Positions 18,030 through 27,157 of a DNA stretch of 64,000 nucleotides are shown here, in pieces; within the stretch, counting starts at the first letter, position 1, and the number at the start of each line of letters is the position of its first letter. A program made the position numbers and the translations under genes. Below the pieces are notes generated by a model. It was not told the origin of the DNA, ran no database searches, and saw only the letters and a list, made by a program, of their open reading frames with translations. Source of the stretch: Rhodobacteraceae bacterium HLUCCA12 (GTDB lineage: Bacteria; Pseudomonadota; Alphaproteobacteria; Rhodobacterales; Rhodobacteraceae); contig LJSV01000002.1 in NCBI GenBank assembly GCA_001314715.1, forward strand, positions 1 to 64,000, in the 5' to 3' direction.

Positions 18030-19127
18030 GTGACGTCAGGCAAGACGGACGGATTCGTCGTATTTGACCGTGTCCAGAAGAGTTACGACGGCGAAACGCT
18101 CGTCGTGAAAGACCTGAACCTTGAGATCGCACGGGGTGAGTTTCTGACGATGCTGGGGCCCTCAGGCTCGGGCAAGACGACCTGCCTGATGATGCTGGCC
18201 GGGTTCGAAACCTCGACGCAAGGCGAGATTCGCCTCGACGGAAAGGCGATCAACAACATCCCGCCGCACAAGCGCGGGATCGGCATGGTCTTTCAGAACT
18301 ATGCGCTGTTTCCGCACATGACCATTGCCGAGAACCTCTCGTTCCCGCTTGAGGTGCGCAACATCGGGAAGTCCGAACGCGAGGGCAAGATTCGCCGCGC
18401 GCTGGACATGGTCCAGATGAGCGATTTCGCCGGCCGTCGTCCGGCGCAGCTTTCGGGCGGGCAGCAGCAACGCATCGCCCTGGCGCGCGCGCTGGTCTTC
18501 GAGCCCGAGCTGGTTTTGATGGATGAGCCCTTGGGGGCACTGGACAAGCAGTTGCGCGAACACATGCAGTTCGAGATCACCAAGCTGGCGCATTCGCTGG
18601 GCATTACCACGGTCTATGTCACCCACGACCAGACCGAGGCGCTGACCATGTCCGACAATGTCGCGGTGTTCAATGACGGCCGCATCCAGCAGCTCGCCCC
18701 GCCCGAAGAGCTTTATGAACGCCCTGCCAACAGCTTCGTGGCGCAGTTCATCGGCGAGAACAACAAGCTGGAAGGCGTGGTCGAAACGATCGATGGCGAT
18801 CGTTGCACCGTGCGGCTGGACGACGGAACGCTGATTGACGCCCAGCCCGTCAATGTCACCCAGGCCGGTGAGCGCACACGCGTGTCGATCCGGCCCGAAC
18901 GCGTCGAATCGAACCCCGAGCGCCTGCCAGAGGATGCCCATCTCGTCGAAGCCGAGGTGCTGGAATTCATCTATATGGGCGACACGTTCCGTTTTCGCCT
19001 GCGGGTCGGCGGCAAGGACGACTTTGTCATGAAATACCGCAACGCGCAGGATCAGCAACGTCTTGAAGCCGGCCAGAAGATCCGGATCGGCTGGTTGCCA
19101 CAGGACTGCCGTGCGCTGGATGCCTGA
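18030..19127 (+). CDS. potA: ABC transporter ATPase, spermidine/putrescine (PotA) type
   Basis: 365 residues. The Walker A motif is GPSGSGKT (about residue 46), the Q-loop is VFQNYALFPHMT, the signature is LSGGQQQRIALARAL, the Walker B is LVLMDEPLGALDKQL, and the switch is VTHDQTEALT. The C-terminal part from about 240 is a TOBE-type regulatory domain (EGVVETIDGDRCTVRLDDG and SIRPERVES). It energises import with the two permeases and binding protein that follow. The start is GTG at 18030, with GGGGGAAAA upstream; an adjacent TTG at 18027 is the alternative. Substrate class is inferred from the operon. Confidence 0.88.
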   Translation: MTSGKTDGFVVFDRVQKSYDGETLVVKDLNLEIARGEFLTMLGPSGSGKTTCLMMLAGFETSTQGEIRLDGKAINNIPPHKRGIGMVFQNYALFPHMTIAENLSFPLEVRNIGKSEREGKIRRALDMVQMSDFAGRRPAQLSGGQQQRIALARALVFEPELVLMDEPLGALDKQLREHMQFEITKLAHSLGITTVYVTHDQTEALTMSDNVAVFNDGRIQQLAPPEELYERPANSFVAQFIGENNKLEGVVETIDGDRCTVRLDDGTLIDAQPVNVTQAGERTRVSIRPERVESNPERLPEDAHLVEAEVLEFIYMGDTFRFRLRVGGKDDFVMKYRNAQDQQRLEAGQKIRIGWLPQDCRALDA

Positions 19128-19212
19128 GGCACCGGCGCCTCACTCTTGCCGCCCGGGTGCCCGCACGGCGGCTTGCAAGAACAGCGGGCATTCACAACAA
19201 GGGAGTAACCCG

Positions 19213-20325
19213 ATGAAACTCAAAACCGTTCTCATGGGTGCCGCAGGGGCCATGGCGCTGGGCGCCGGCGCCACGTCGGCGCAAGACATGGCCGACGAGA
19301 TGACCATCGTGTCCTGGGGCGGGGCCTATCAGGCCAGCCAGGTCAACGCCTATCACGAGCCGTATGCCGAAGAGACCGGTGTCAACATCATCACCGACGA
19401 AAGCTCGGCCGACGCGGTCGCGCGGATGCGCGCGATGTATGAGGCCGACAACGTGACATGGGACCTGGTCGACGTGGTCGCCGCCGACGCGATGCGACTT
19501 TGCGACGAAGGCCTGGCCATGCCGATCGACCATGACGAGGTTCTGGCGGACGCGCCTGATGGCACCCCGGCGTCGGAAGACTTCGGCGATACCATCGTGT
19601 CCGAATGCTACATTCCGCAGATCGCGTTCTCGACGACCTTCGGCTATCGCACCGACATGGTTCCCGAGGGCGTCGATCCGCCGTCCGGGGCCTGCGACGT
19701 GTTCGATCTGGAAACCTATCCGGGCCGCCGCGCGCTGGAGCGTCGTCCGATCGGCAACATGGAATGGGCGCTGATCTGCGACGGGGTTCCGACCGAGGAA
19801 GTCTATGACATGCTCGAAACCGAAGAGGGGCTCGAGCGCGCCTTTGCCATGCTGGACACCATCAAGGACGAAACCGTCTGGTGGACCGCCGGTGCCGAGA
19901 CGCCGCAGCTGCTGGCAGATGGCGAAGTGTTCATGGGCTCCACCTATAACGGGCGCCTGTTTGCGGCGATCGAAGAGCAGGATCAGCCGATCGGCATGGC
20001 CTGGGGTCACCAGATGCTTGACCTTGACGGCTGGATCGTTCCTGCCGACCTGCCCGAGGACCGGCTGGCACGGGTGATGGACTACCTCTATTTCGCCACC
20101 GACACCCAGCGTCTGGCCGATCAGGCGGCCTATATCTCGTATGGTCCGGCGCGCGAATCCTCGGCCCCGCTGGTCGGCGATCACGCCGAACTGGGCATCC
20201 CGATGGGACCGCACATGCCGACCAATCCCGAGAACTCCGAGGATGCGTTCCTGTTCAACTATACCTGGTGGGCCGACTACCGCGACGAACTGGACGCGCG
20301 TTTCCAGGCGTGGCTGACCCAGTGA
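19213..20325 (+). CDS. ABC transporter periplasmic binding protein, polyamine (PotD) type
   Basis: 370 residues with an N-terminal signal peptide (MKLKTVLMGAAGAMALGAGA, then TSAQD). The mature N-terminus EMTIVSWGGAYQASQVNAY is typical of the polyamine/iron/thiamine binding-protein cluster. ESSADAVARMRAM and GYRTDMVPEGVDPPS also fit. It follows the ATPase gene by 85 bases. The ligand could be putrescine, spermidine or another small cation; no residue-level proof is possible here. A stable intercistronic hairpin follows the gene. Confidence 0.83.
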   Translation: MKLKTVLMGAAGAMALGAGATSAQDMADEMTIVSWGGAYQASQVNAYHEPYAEETGVNIITDESSADAVARMRAMYEADNVTWDLVDVVAADAMRLCDEGLAMPIDHDEVLADAPDGTPASEDFGDTIVSECYIPQIAFSTTFGYRTDMVPEGVDPPSGACDVFDLETYPGRRALERRPIGNMEWALICDGVPTEEVYDMLETEEGLERAFAMLDTIKDETVWWTAGAETPQLLADGEVFMGSTYNGRLFAAIEEQDQPIGMAWGHQMLDLDGWIVPADLPEDRLARVMDYLYFATDTQRLADQAAYISYGPARESSAPLVGDHAELGIPMGPHMPTNPENSEDAFLFNYTWWADYRDELDARFQAWLTQ

Positions 20326-20392
20326 CCGGGCGCATTGATGCCTGATGTCCTGCGCCTCACGATCGGGGCGCAGCCGACATAGCAGAAGACTG

Positions 20393-20418
20393 CCGCCCCC
20401 CGATGCTGCGGGGGGTGG
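20393..20418 (+). promoter_or_regulatory. Intercistronic stem-loop after the binding-protein gene
   Basis: CCCCCC (20396-20401) pairs with GGGGGG (20410-20415), extendable on both sides with an interruption, in the 112-base gap between the binding protein and the first permease. There is no T tract. Such hairpins often protect binding-protein mRNA and lower permease expression. Confidence 0.45.
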
Positions 20419-20437
20419 CCCTGCCAGGAAGGACGCG

Positions 20438-21709
20438 ATGAGCACGAACGCGACAGAACCGCAACTTGACGAACTCAACAGCGGACAGATCAAACGCCAA
20501 TTGGGGCGTGCGCTGCGACGCCAGAAACTGCGTGCGCTTCTGCTGATCGCTCCGCTTCTGATCTTCATCATCGTGGGTTTCATCAATCCGATCGCGTCGA
20601 TGCTCCTGCGCTCGGTCGAGAACAACATCGTCCAGGAAACGCTGCCGCGCACGATCGAGGCGCTTCACGACTGGGATAGCGACAGCGACGAGCTTCCGCC
20701 CGAGGAAACCTTTACCGCGCTCGCCGCCGACCTGCAGATCGCAATCGAGAACCGCTCGGCGCTGACCTTCGCGCGGCGCATGAATTTCGAGATTGCGGGC
20801 TTTACCACCATGATCCGCCGCGTGCAGCGCGAAGTCCGCGGCTGGGATGTCGAGGCCGACGGACCCTTTCGCGAACAGATGATCGACATGCACCGCGGCT
20901 GGGGCGAGGTGCAGACCTGGCGCGCGATCGAAGCGTATTCGTCACCCTATACGATCGGCTATTATCTGGCGGCCGTCGACATGACCATGGTCAATGGCGA
21001 GATCGAATCCATGCCGGACAATCAGTCTCTGCACATCATGCTGTTCTGGCGCACCATCTGGATGAGCGGGCTGATCTGTTTCCTGACCTTGCTGCTGGGA
21101 TACCCGATTGCCTATCTTCTGGCCAATATCAAGGAACGCCATGCCAACCTGCTGTTGATCCTGGTGTTGCTGCCCTTCTGGACATCGTTGCTGGTACGCA
21201 CCTCGGCGTGGAAGGTGCTTTTGCAGGAACAGGGTGTGATCAACCAGGTGCTGGTCGCGATCGGACTGGTGGCCGACGACGCGCGGCTGGAACTCATCAA
21301 CAACAAGCTGGGTGTGATCATCGCAATGACGCATATCCTTCTGCCGTTCATGATCCTGCCGCTCTATTCGGTCATGAAGACGATCCCGCCCAGCTATGTG
21401 CGCGCTGCCAAGTCGCTGGGCGCGAATGACTGGACGGCCTTCTGGCGGGTCTATTTCCCGCAATCCGTGCCGGGTATCGGCGCCGGCGCGATTCTGGTCT
21501 TCATCCTGGCGGTCGGCTATTACATCACGCCGGAACTGGTGGGCGGGCCATCGGGCATGTTCATCTCGAACCGGATCGCACATCAATGGAATGTGTCGGG
21601 CAACTGGGGTCTGGTCGGTGCGCTGGGCACGATCATGCTGTTGGCCGTGCTGGTGCTTTACTGGCTCTATGACCGGATCGTCGGCATCGACAACGTGAAA
21701 CTGGGGTAG
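20438..21709 (+). CDS. ABC transporter permease, PotB type
   Basis: 423 residues. TM1 (about residues 33-55, LLLIAPLLIFIIVGF) is followed by an unusually long region of about 140 residues that is rich in acidic and helical sequence (from VENNIVQETLPRTIE to about 190) before the binding-protein-dependent permease domain begins near FWRTIWMSGLICFLTLLLGY. The EAA-type loop that contacts the ATPase is YVRAAKSLGANDWTAFWRVY. PotB is usually about 285 residues, so the extra length is the insertion, expected to lie in the periplasm. The next permease gene starts 5 bases after the stop. Confidence 0.85.
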   Translation: MSTNATEPQLDELNSGQIKRQLGRALRRQKLRALLLIAPLLIFIIVGFINPIASMLLRSVENNIVQETLPRTIEALHDWDSDSDELPPEETFTALAADLQIAIENRSALTFARRMNFEIAGFTTMIRRVQREVRGWDVEADGPFREQMIDMHRGWGEVQTWRAIEAYSSPYTIGYYLAAVDMTMVNGEIESMPDNQSLHIMLFWRTIWMSGLICFLTLLLGYPIAYLLANIKERHANLLLILVLLPFWTSLLVRTSAWKVLLQEQGVINQVLVAIGLVADDARLELINNKLGVIIAMTHILLPFMILPLYSVMKTIPPSYVRAAKSLGANDWTAFWRVYFPQSVPGIGAGAILVFILAVGYYITPELVGGPSGMFISNRIAHQWNVSGNWGLVGALGTIMLLAVLVLYWLYDRIVGIDNVKLG

Positions 21710-21714
21710 GGAAC

Positions 21715-22566
21715 ATGGCGCTTCCAAGCTACGCATCGCCGTTGCAGCGCGGCTGGTACTATGGGTTCCGGGTTCTGTGCGGGCTGATTTTCGTATTCCT
21801 GATGTTCCCGATCCTGGTGATTGTTCCGCTGTCGTTCAATGCGCAGGACTTCTTTACCTTCACCCCCGAAATGCTGGCACTGAACCCCGAGGGGTATTCG
21901 CTCAAACACTTCTATGACTTCTTCACCAATCCTGACTGGCAGCACGCGATGCGCAACTCCTTGTCCATCGCGCCCATGGCGACCCTGGTGTCGGTGTCGC
22001 TGGGCACACTGGCGGCGATCGGCCTGAGCCAGAGCCATGTGCCCTTTCGCCGTGCGATCATGGCGGTGTTGATTTCGCCGATGATCGTGCCGCTGATCAT
22101 CTCGGCGGCCGGTATGTATTTCTTCTTCTCAGCGATCGGGTTGCAGGGCACCTATTGGGGTGTGGTGCTGGCGCATGCGATACTGGGCATTCCCTTTGTC
22201 ATCATCACGGTCACGGCGACACTGGTCGGGTTCGACCGTTCGCTGACGCGGGCCTCGGCCAGCCTGGGCGCGGGGCCGATGCGGACCTTTTTCAAGGTGC
22301 AGATGCCGCTGATCTTGCCGGGCGTGATCTCGGGCGGGTTGTTCGCGTTCATCACCTCGTTCGACGAGGTGGTGATCGTGATCTTCGTCGGCTCGGCGGG
22401 CCAGCGGACATTGCCCTGGCAGATGTTCATCGGCCTGCGCGAACAGATCAGCCCCACGATCCTGGCCGTGGCGACGTTGATGGTGGGGCTCTCGATCCTG
22501 CTTCTGACGATGCTTGAGCTGCTCAGGCGCCGCAACGAACGGCTGCGCGGCATGAGCCCGACCTGA
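21715..22566 (+). CDS. ABC transporter permease, PotC type
   Basis: 283 residues, six predicted membrane segments. The first is LCGLIFVFLMFPILVIVPLS and the EAA-type loop is LTRASASLGAGPMRTFFKVQ. FITSFDEVVIVIFVGSAG in the fifth segment is typical of PotC. It completes the ATPase, binding protein, permease, permease order of the operon. The C-terminus is basic (LELLRRRNERLRG). Confidence 0.87.
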   Translation: MALPSYASPLQRGWYYGFRVLCGLIFVFLMFPILVIVPLSFNAQDFFTFTPEMLALNPEGYSLKHFYDFFTNPDWQHAMRNSLSIAPMATLVSVSLGTLAAIGLSQSHVPFRRAIMAVLISPMIVPLIISAAGMYFFFSAIGLQGTYWGVVLAHAILGIPFVIITVTATLVGFDRSLTRASASLGAGPMRTFFKVQMPLILPGVISGGLFAFITSFDEVVIVIFVGSAGQRTLPWQMFIGLREQISPTILAVATLMVGLSILLLTMLELLRRRNERLRGMSPT

Positions 22567-22620
22567 TCGGGCCTCGCCCGCCCCCAGCTTTTCGAAACCG
22601 CTGTTCGGCCCCGTTCCATC

Positions 22621-22647
22621 CATCCGGCCATCTGCAATGGCCGGATG
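22621..22647. terminator. Perfect 11-bp stem-loop between convergent genes
   Basis: CATCCGGCCAT-ctgca-ATGGCCGGATG lies midway between the permease and oxidoreductase stop codons. It reads the same on both strands and has no T tract, so a bidirectional terminator is possible but not certain. Confidence 0.45.
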
Positions 22648-22691
22648 GCGTCCGTTCGTTCCGAAGCGGGTGAAACCCGCAAGAAACCGGC

Positions 22692-23666
22692 TTACGGCAG
22701 CAGGACCGTCGAACCGGTGGTCGCGCGCGATTCCAATGCGCGATGGGCATCGGCCACCTGATCGAGCGGGAAGCGCTGGTCGATCCGGATCGTGACATCG
22801 CCGGAAACGACCTTGTCGAACAGGTGGCGCGCCATTGCCTGACAGGCCTCGGCATCGGATGTATGGGTAAACAGCGTCGGGCGCGTCACCTTGAGCGAGC
22901 CGCGCGAGGCCAGCATCGACAGGCTGAAGGGTGGCACCGCGCCCGAGGCGTTGCCAAAACTGATCATCATGCCGAGCGGTCGCAGGCAATCAAGCGAGGC
23001 TTCGAACGTATCCGCCCCGATCGAATCCATCACCACGTCGACACCGCGCCCCTCGGTGATCTCGCGCACGCGCTTGGTGAAATCCTCGGTGCGGTAGTTG
23101 ATCACATGGGCCGCGCCGTGTTCGCGCGCCAGCGCGCATTTCTCGTCGGTTCCGGCGGTGCCGATCAGGGTGATCCCTTCCGACCGCGCCCATTGACAGG
23201 CGATCAGGCCGACACCGCCCGCAGCGGCATGAAACAGGACCGTATCGCCGCGCTTGATCGGGGTGGTTCGGTGGAACAGGTATTCCACCGTCAAACCCTT
23301 GAGCATCATCGCCGCGGCGGTGTCAAAGGCGATGCCATCGGGCAGCGGGCATACCTGCGCGGCCGACATCACGCGCGCCGCGCTGTAGGCGCCGGGGGGC
23401 ACTGCGGCATAGGCGGCGCGATCGCCGGGGCGCAGATGGGTGACGCCTTCGCCCACGGCCTCGACCACGCCCGCGGCCTCCATGCCCAGCGCGGCCGGAA
23501 GCTGCATCGGATAAAGGCCGCTGCGCTGGTAACAGTCGATGAAATTCAGCCCGCAGACTTCGTGGCGGATGCGAATTTCCCCGGCGCCGGGTTCCCCGAC
23601 CGGGCGATCCTCGATTTCCAGAACCTCTGGTCCGCCGTGCTCTCGAATAATGACCGTTCGTGCCAT
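22692..23666 (-). CDS. Quinone oxidoreductase (MDR family)
   Basis: 324 residues, the usual length of NADPH:quinone oxidoreductase Qor. Landmarks are GLNFIDCYQRSGLYPMQLPA, LGMEAAGVVEAVGEGV, and the nucleotide loop HAAAGGVGLIACQWARSEG. FGNASGAVPPFSLSML is the C-terminal signature region. No zinc-ligand cysteines are visible. It is the last gene of the IclR-linked acyl-CoA operon, 70 bases after the small acyl-CoA dehydrogenase, and may reduce an unsaturated or quinone intermediate; that role is inferred from position. Confidence 0.88.
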   Translation of the reverse strand: MARTVIIREHGGPEVLEIEDRPVGEPGAGEIRIRHEVCGLNFIDCYQRSGLYPMQLPAALGMEAAGVVEAVGEGVTHLRPGDRAAYAAVPPGAYSAARVMSAAQVCPLPDGIAFDTAAAMMLKGLTVEYLFHRTTPIKRGDTVLFHAAAGGVGLIACQWARSEGITLIGTAGTDEKCALAREHGAAHVINYRTEDFTKRVREITEGRGVDVVMDSIGADTFEASLDCLRPLGMMISFGNASGAVPPFSLSMLASRGSLKVTRPTLFTHTSDAEACQAMARHLFDKVVSGDVTIRIDQRFPLDQVADAHRALESRATTGSTVLLP

Positions 23667-23736
23667 TTGGCCCTCCCTTTGATGTCAGCATGCGACAGAT
23701 AGGGCAAAACCGGCGGCACTGACAGGGGGCTGCTGT

Positions 23737-24765
23737 TTAGCTGGCGGTTCGCAGGGCGATGAAGCGTTCCATGTGCCAGTCCTCGTCGCCAAAGCGGTGG
23801 TCCACTGCGATCAGGCGCCGGGCCAGCGGGCCGAGGGCGTAGGATTCGGTCATGGCGATGCCGCCATGCAGCTGAATCGATTCCTCGGCCACCAGATGGG
23901 CGGTGCGTCCGACAATGTTCTTGGTCGCGCTGACGTGCAGGGCCCGCTGTTCGGGCTGTGCGCCCAGGTGGCCGGCCAGGTTGATTACCGCAGAACGCGC
24001 CTGTTCGATTTCGATGACCAGATCCGCCATGCGGTGCTGCAGTGCCTGAAAGCTGCCAATGGGGCGGCCGAACTGCTTGCGCGTGCGCAGATAGTCCAGT
24101 GTCATCTCCTTGACGGTTTCCATCGTTCCCAGCGCGTCGGCGCAAAGGGCAAGCGTGGCGGCAGCGAGGCGATATTCGATCAACCGGGCAGCCCCGGTCG
24201 ATGGGCCGATGCGGCGCGCGGGCGCATTGTCAAAGGTGATCTCGCTGACCTGTCCGCCCGAAAGCGCGGGTACCGTGCGCAGGCTGACCCCCTTGGCGCC
24301 GGGTTCGACGGCGAACAGCGAAAGCCCGTCCTGGTCCTGGGCGCTGACCACCAGAAGGTTCGCCACTTCGGCACTGACGACCATGGATTTGGCGCCGTTG
24401 ATCGTGTCGCCGCTGGCACGGCTGCGCACCGTTGCGTCATAGCGGTTGCCGGGTTCGTCATGCGCGAAAGCCGGCCGCGTCGTGCCGTCGATGACGCGTT
24501 CGACCAGCGCGGTCTCGCAGCAATCGGCCAGCAGGCCACCGGCCAGTCCGGCATCAAGGATCGGCGCCGTTGACCCGGCGCGACCCAGTTCCTCGAACAC
24601 CACGGCGATGTCGAAACCGCCACCGCCAAAGCCGCCCTCGTCTTCGGTGAAAAGCGCGCCAAGAACGCCCAGTTCGGCCAGTTGCGACCAATCGGCCCCG
24701 CGCTTGAGCGTGCCGCGCAGGCTGTCGGCCAGCATCCGGCGTTCTTCGGTCAGGGAAAAGTCCAT
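23737..24765 (-). CDS. Acyl-CoA dehydrogenase, small-subunit (PimD-like)
   Basis: 342 residues of the acyl-CoA dehydrogenase fold, starting MDFSLTEERRMLADSLRG. The glycine-rich FTEDEGGFGGGGFD loop, the C-terminal domain segment YLRTRKQFGRPIGSFQALQH, and QLHGGIAMTESYALG at the FAD site are clear. It pairs with the upstream acyl-CoA dehydrogenase; such adjacent pairs form heteromeric enzymes, for example pimeloyl-CoA dehydrogenase PimC/PimD of Rhodopseudomonas. The ATG at 24765 has AAGGAG upstream and starts 10 bases after its partner stops. Substrate not determined. Confidence 0.82.
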   Translation of the reverse strand: MDFSLTEERRMLADSLRGTLKRGADWSQLAELGVLGALFTEDEGGFGGGGFDIAVVFEELGRAGSTAPILDAGLAGGLLADCCETALVERVIDGTTRPAFAHDEPGNRYDATVRSRASGDTINGAKSMVVSAEVANLLVVSAQDQDGLSLFAVEPGAKGVSLRTVPALSGGQVSEITFDNAPARRIGPSTGAARLIEYRLAAATLALCADALGTMETVKEMTLDYLRTRKQFGRPIGSFQALQHRMADLVIEIEQARSAVINLAGHLGAQPEQRALHVSATKNIVGRTAHLVAEESIQLHGGIAMTESYALGPLARRLIAVDHRFGDEDWHMERFIALRTAS

Positions 24766-24775
24766 CACGCTCTCC

Positions 24776-25969
24776 TTACAGGCCAAGCATGGTCTTGGCG
24801 ATGATCCCGCGCTGAATCTCGTTCGAGCCGCCGTAGATCGAAATCTTTCGGTAATTCAGATAGACCGGTGCCGCCGGCCCGGCGTAATCGGGGCCGGGAT
24901 GCGAAAGGTTCGTGCCTTCGACGGCCTCGGACGGGAAGGCCATCGCCCACGGCCCCACGGCGCGGCGTGTCAGGTCGTTGATCGCCTGGCGGATCTGAGT
25001 GCCCTTGATCTTCAGCATCGAGCTTTCCACCCCCGGCGCGGCCCCCGCCGCCGCCGCCGCGATGACCCGCAGGTTCGTGGTGGCCATGGCCATCAGATCC
25101 ATCTCGACCCGCGCGATGCGGGCTGCGAAATGCGGGTTTTCGGCCAACGGCCGCCCGCCCGCGCGTTCGGCGCGCGCAATCCGCTTGAGTGCGGCCAGAC
25201 CGGCGGTGGCAAAACCGACCCCGGCGATGTTGGTGCGTTCGTGCGTCAGCAGGTATTTTGCGATGGTCCAGCCCTGATTTTCCTCACCGACAAGGTTTTC
25301 GACGGGGACGCGCACATCGGTAAGGAAGACTTCGTTCACCTCGTGTGTGCCGTCGATCAGGACGATCGGCCGGATCTCGACACCCGGTGTGTCCATGTCG
25401 ATCAGCAGGAACGAAATGCCCGCCTGCGGCTTGACGTTGCTGTCGGTGCGCACCAGGCAGAAAATCTTGTTGGCATACTGGCCAAGGGTGGTCCAGGTTT
25501 TCTGGCCGTTGACCACGTAGTGATCGCCGTCGCGCACGGCGGTGGTGCGCAGGCTGGCCAGGTCGGACCCGGCCTCGGGCTCGGAATAGCCCTGGCACCA
25601 CCAGTCCGTCCCGTCGAGGATGCGCGGCAGATAGTGATCCTGTTGCGCTTTCGTGCCGAATTTCATCAACACCGGGCCCAGCATATGCAGGCCAAAGGGA
25701 ATGATGCGCGGGGCATCGGCAAGCGCGCATTCTTCCTCGAAGATATGGCGCTGCACCGCGTTCCATTCGGCCCCGCCAAAGGCTTTGGGCCAGTTGCCCG
25801 CCAGCCAGCCGCGCTCGTTCAGGATCGCATGCCAGCGTTCGAAATTGTCCTTGGACAACAGCGTGTGGCTGCGCACTTTTTGGGCCAGTTCGGGCGGCAG
25901 CTTGTCACGCAAAAAGCGGCGCACCTCGTCGCGAAAGGCGATGTCTTCGGCGGAATAGCTCAGATCCAT
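24776..25969 (-). CDS. Acyl-CoA dehydrogenase, large-subunit (PimC-like)
   Basis: 397 residues starting MDLSYSAEDIAFRDEVRRFL. Typical blocks are DWWCQGYSEPEAGSDLASLR (flavin and substrate loop), GQKTWTTLGQYA, GTHEVNEVFLTDVRVP, and the C-terminal SIYGGSNEIQRGIIAKTML. The overall pattern is close to PimC, the large subunit of pimeloyl-CoA dehydrogenase. With its partner it should introduce a 2,3-double bond into an acyl- or dicarboxyl-CoA. The gene starts 10 bases after the thiolase gene ends, consistent with an operon. Confidence 0.85.
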   Translation of the reverse strand: MDLSYSAEDIAFRDEVRRFLRDKLPPELAQKVRSHTLLSKDNFERWHAILNERGWLAGNWPKAFGGAEWNAVQRHIFEEECALADAPRIIPFGLHMLGPVLMKFGTKAQQDHYLPRILDGTDWWCQGYSEPEAGSDLASLRTTAVRDGDHYVVNGQKTWTTLGQYANKIFCLVRTDSNVKPQAGISFLLIDMDTPGVEIRPIVLIDGTHEVNEVFLTDVRVPVENLVGEENQGWTIAKYLLTHERTNIAGVGFATAGLAALKRIARAERAGGRPLAENPHFAARIARVEMDLMAMATTNLRVIAAAAAGAAPGVESSMLKIKGTQIRQAINDLTRRAVGPWAMAFPSEAVEGTNLSHPGPDYAGPAAPVYLNYRKISIYGGSNEIQRGIIAKTMLGL

Positions 25970-25979
25970 ATCGCAATCC

Positions 25980-27155
25980 TCAGAAGATTTCGAACAGTCC
26001 GGCAGCACCCGCGCCGCCGCCGATGCACATGGTCACGACACCCCATTTGGCCTTGCGCCTGCGCCCTTCCAGCAGAACATGCCCGGCCATGCGGGCCCCG
26101 GTCATGCCGAACGGGTGGCCGATAGCGATCGAGCCGCCGTTGACGTTGTATCGGTCAGGGTCGATGCCCAGCTTGTCACGGCAGTAAAGCGCCTGGCTGG
26201 CAAAGGCCTCGTTAAGTTCCCACAGGTCGATGTCGTCGATCGTGAGGCCCGCGCGTTCCAGCAGGCGGGGCACGGCGAATACCGGGCCGATGCCCATTTC
26301 GTCCGGCTCGCACCCCGCGACCGCGAAGCCCCGAAAGGCGCCCAGCGGCGTCAGCCCCTGGCGCGCGGCCTCGTCGGCGTCCATCAACACCAGCGCGGCG
26401 GCACCGTCCGACAGTTGCGAGGCGTTGCCCGCCGTGATGAACTGATCGGGGCCGCGCACCGGCTCAAGCTTTTGCAATCCCTCCAGCGCCGTATCGGGTC
26501 GGTTGCATTCATCGCCATTGACGGTATGCGCGCGCTCGCTGGTGGTGCCCGTGGCCTTGTCGGTCACGGCCATCGTCACGTCCATCGGCACGATCTCGTC
26601 GGCGTAAAGGTTGGTGGCTTGCGCCCTGGCGACCAGTTGCTGAGAGCGCAGCGCGTATTCGTCCTGCGCCGCGCGGCTGATGCCGTAGCGCGCCGCCACG
26701 ATATCCGCGGTTTCGATCATCGGCATGTAAAGCGCGGGCTTGTGCGCCTCGATCCAAGCCTCGCGCGAGTCGCGCGGCGGCGGCATGTTGAGGCTGATGC
26801 TTTCGACCCCGCCCACCAGCATGGCCTTGGCCCCTTCGGTGGTGATCATATGCGCGCCCTGCGCCAGGGCCTGAAGGCCGCTGGCGCAATAGCGGTTGAC
26901 CGTGGCTCCGGCGACCGAGATCGGCAGCCCCGCCCGGATCACCGCCTGCCGGCCCAGATTACCGCCGGTGGCATGCTCGGGGTAGCCGACGCCCCAGATC
27001 GAGTCCTCGATCAGGTCGGGGTCGATGCCGGCGCGATTGACGGCCTGTGCCGCGACATGCCCCGCCATCGTCACGCCATGCGTGCGGTTGAACGACCCGC
27101 GCCCGGCCTTGCCGATACCCGTGCGGGCGGTCGAGACGATGACGGCCTGTTTCAT
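25980..27155 (-). CDS. Acetyl-CoA acyltransferase (beta-ketothiolase, PimB-like)
   Basis: 391 residues of a thiolase. The acyl-accepting Cys is in [15 protein letters not shown] (about residue 88), the His is in [17 protein letters not shown], and the second Cys is in [15 protein letters not shown]. The N-terminus [19 protein letters not shown] is also diagnostic. It performs thiolytic cleavage of 3-ketoacyl-CoA. The ATG at 27155 has GGAGA 6 bases upstream; the ATG six bases earlier abuts that Shine-Dalgarno and is unlikely. It begins 2 bases after the stop of the multifunctional enzyme gene. Confidence 0.92.
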   Translation of the reverse strand: MKQAVIVSTARTGIGKAGRGSFNRTHGVTMAGHVAAQAVNRAGIDPDLIEDSIWGVGYPEHATGGNLGRQAVIRAGLPISVAGATVNRYCASGLQALAQGAHMITTEGAKAMLVGGVESISLNMPPPRDSREAWIEAHKPALYMPMIETADIVAARYGISRAAQDEYALRSQQLVARAQATNLYADEIVPMDVTMAVTDKATGTTSERAHTVNGDECNRPDTALEGLQKLEPVRGPDQFITAGNASQLSDGAAALVLMDADEAARQGLTPLGAFRGFAVAGCEPDEMGIGPVFAVPRLLERAGLTIDDIDLWELNEAFASQALYCRDKLGIDPDRYNVNGGSIAIGHPFGMTGARMAGHVLLEGRRRKAKWGVVTMCIGGGAGAAGLFEIF

Positions 27156-27157
27156 GC

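Noticed and set aside
17773-18067. Frames inside the gap between tRNA-Leu and the ABC ATPase gene
   Set aside because: Weak starts and no similarity; the stretch is better read as a leader or promoter region.
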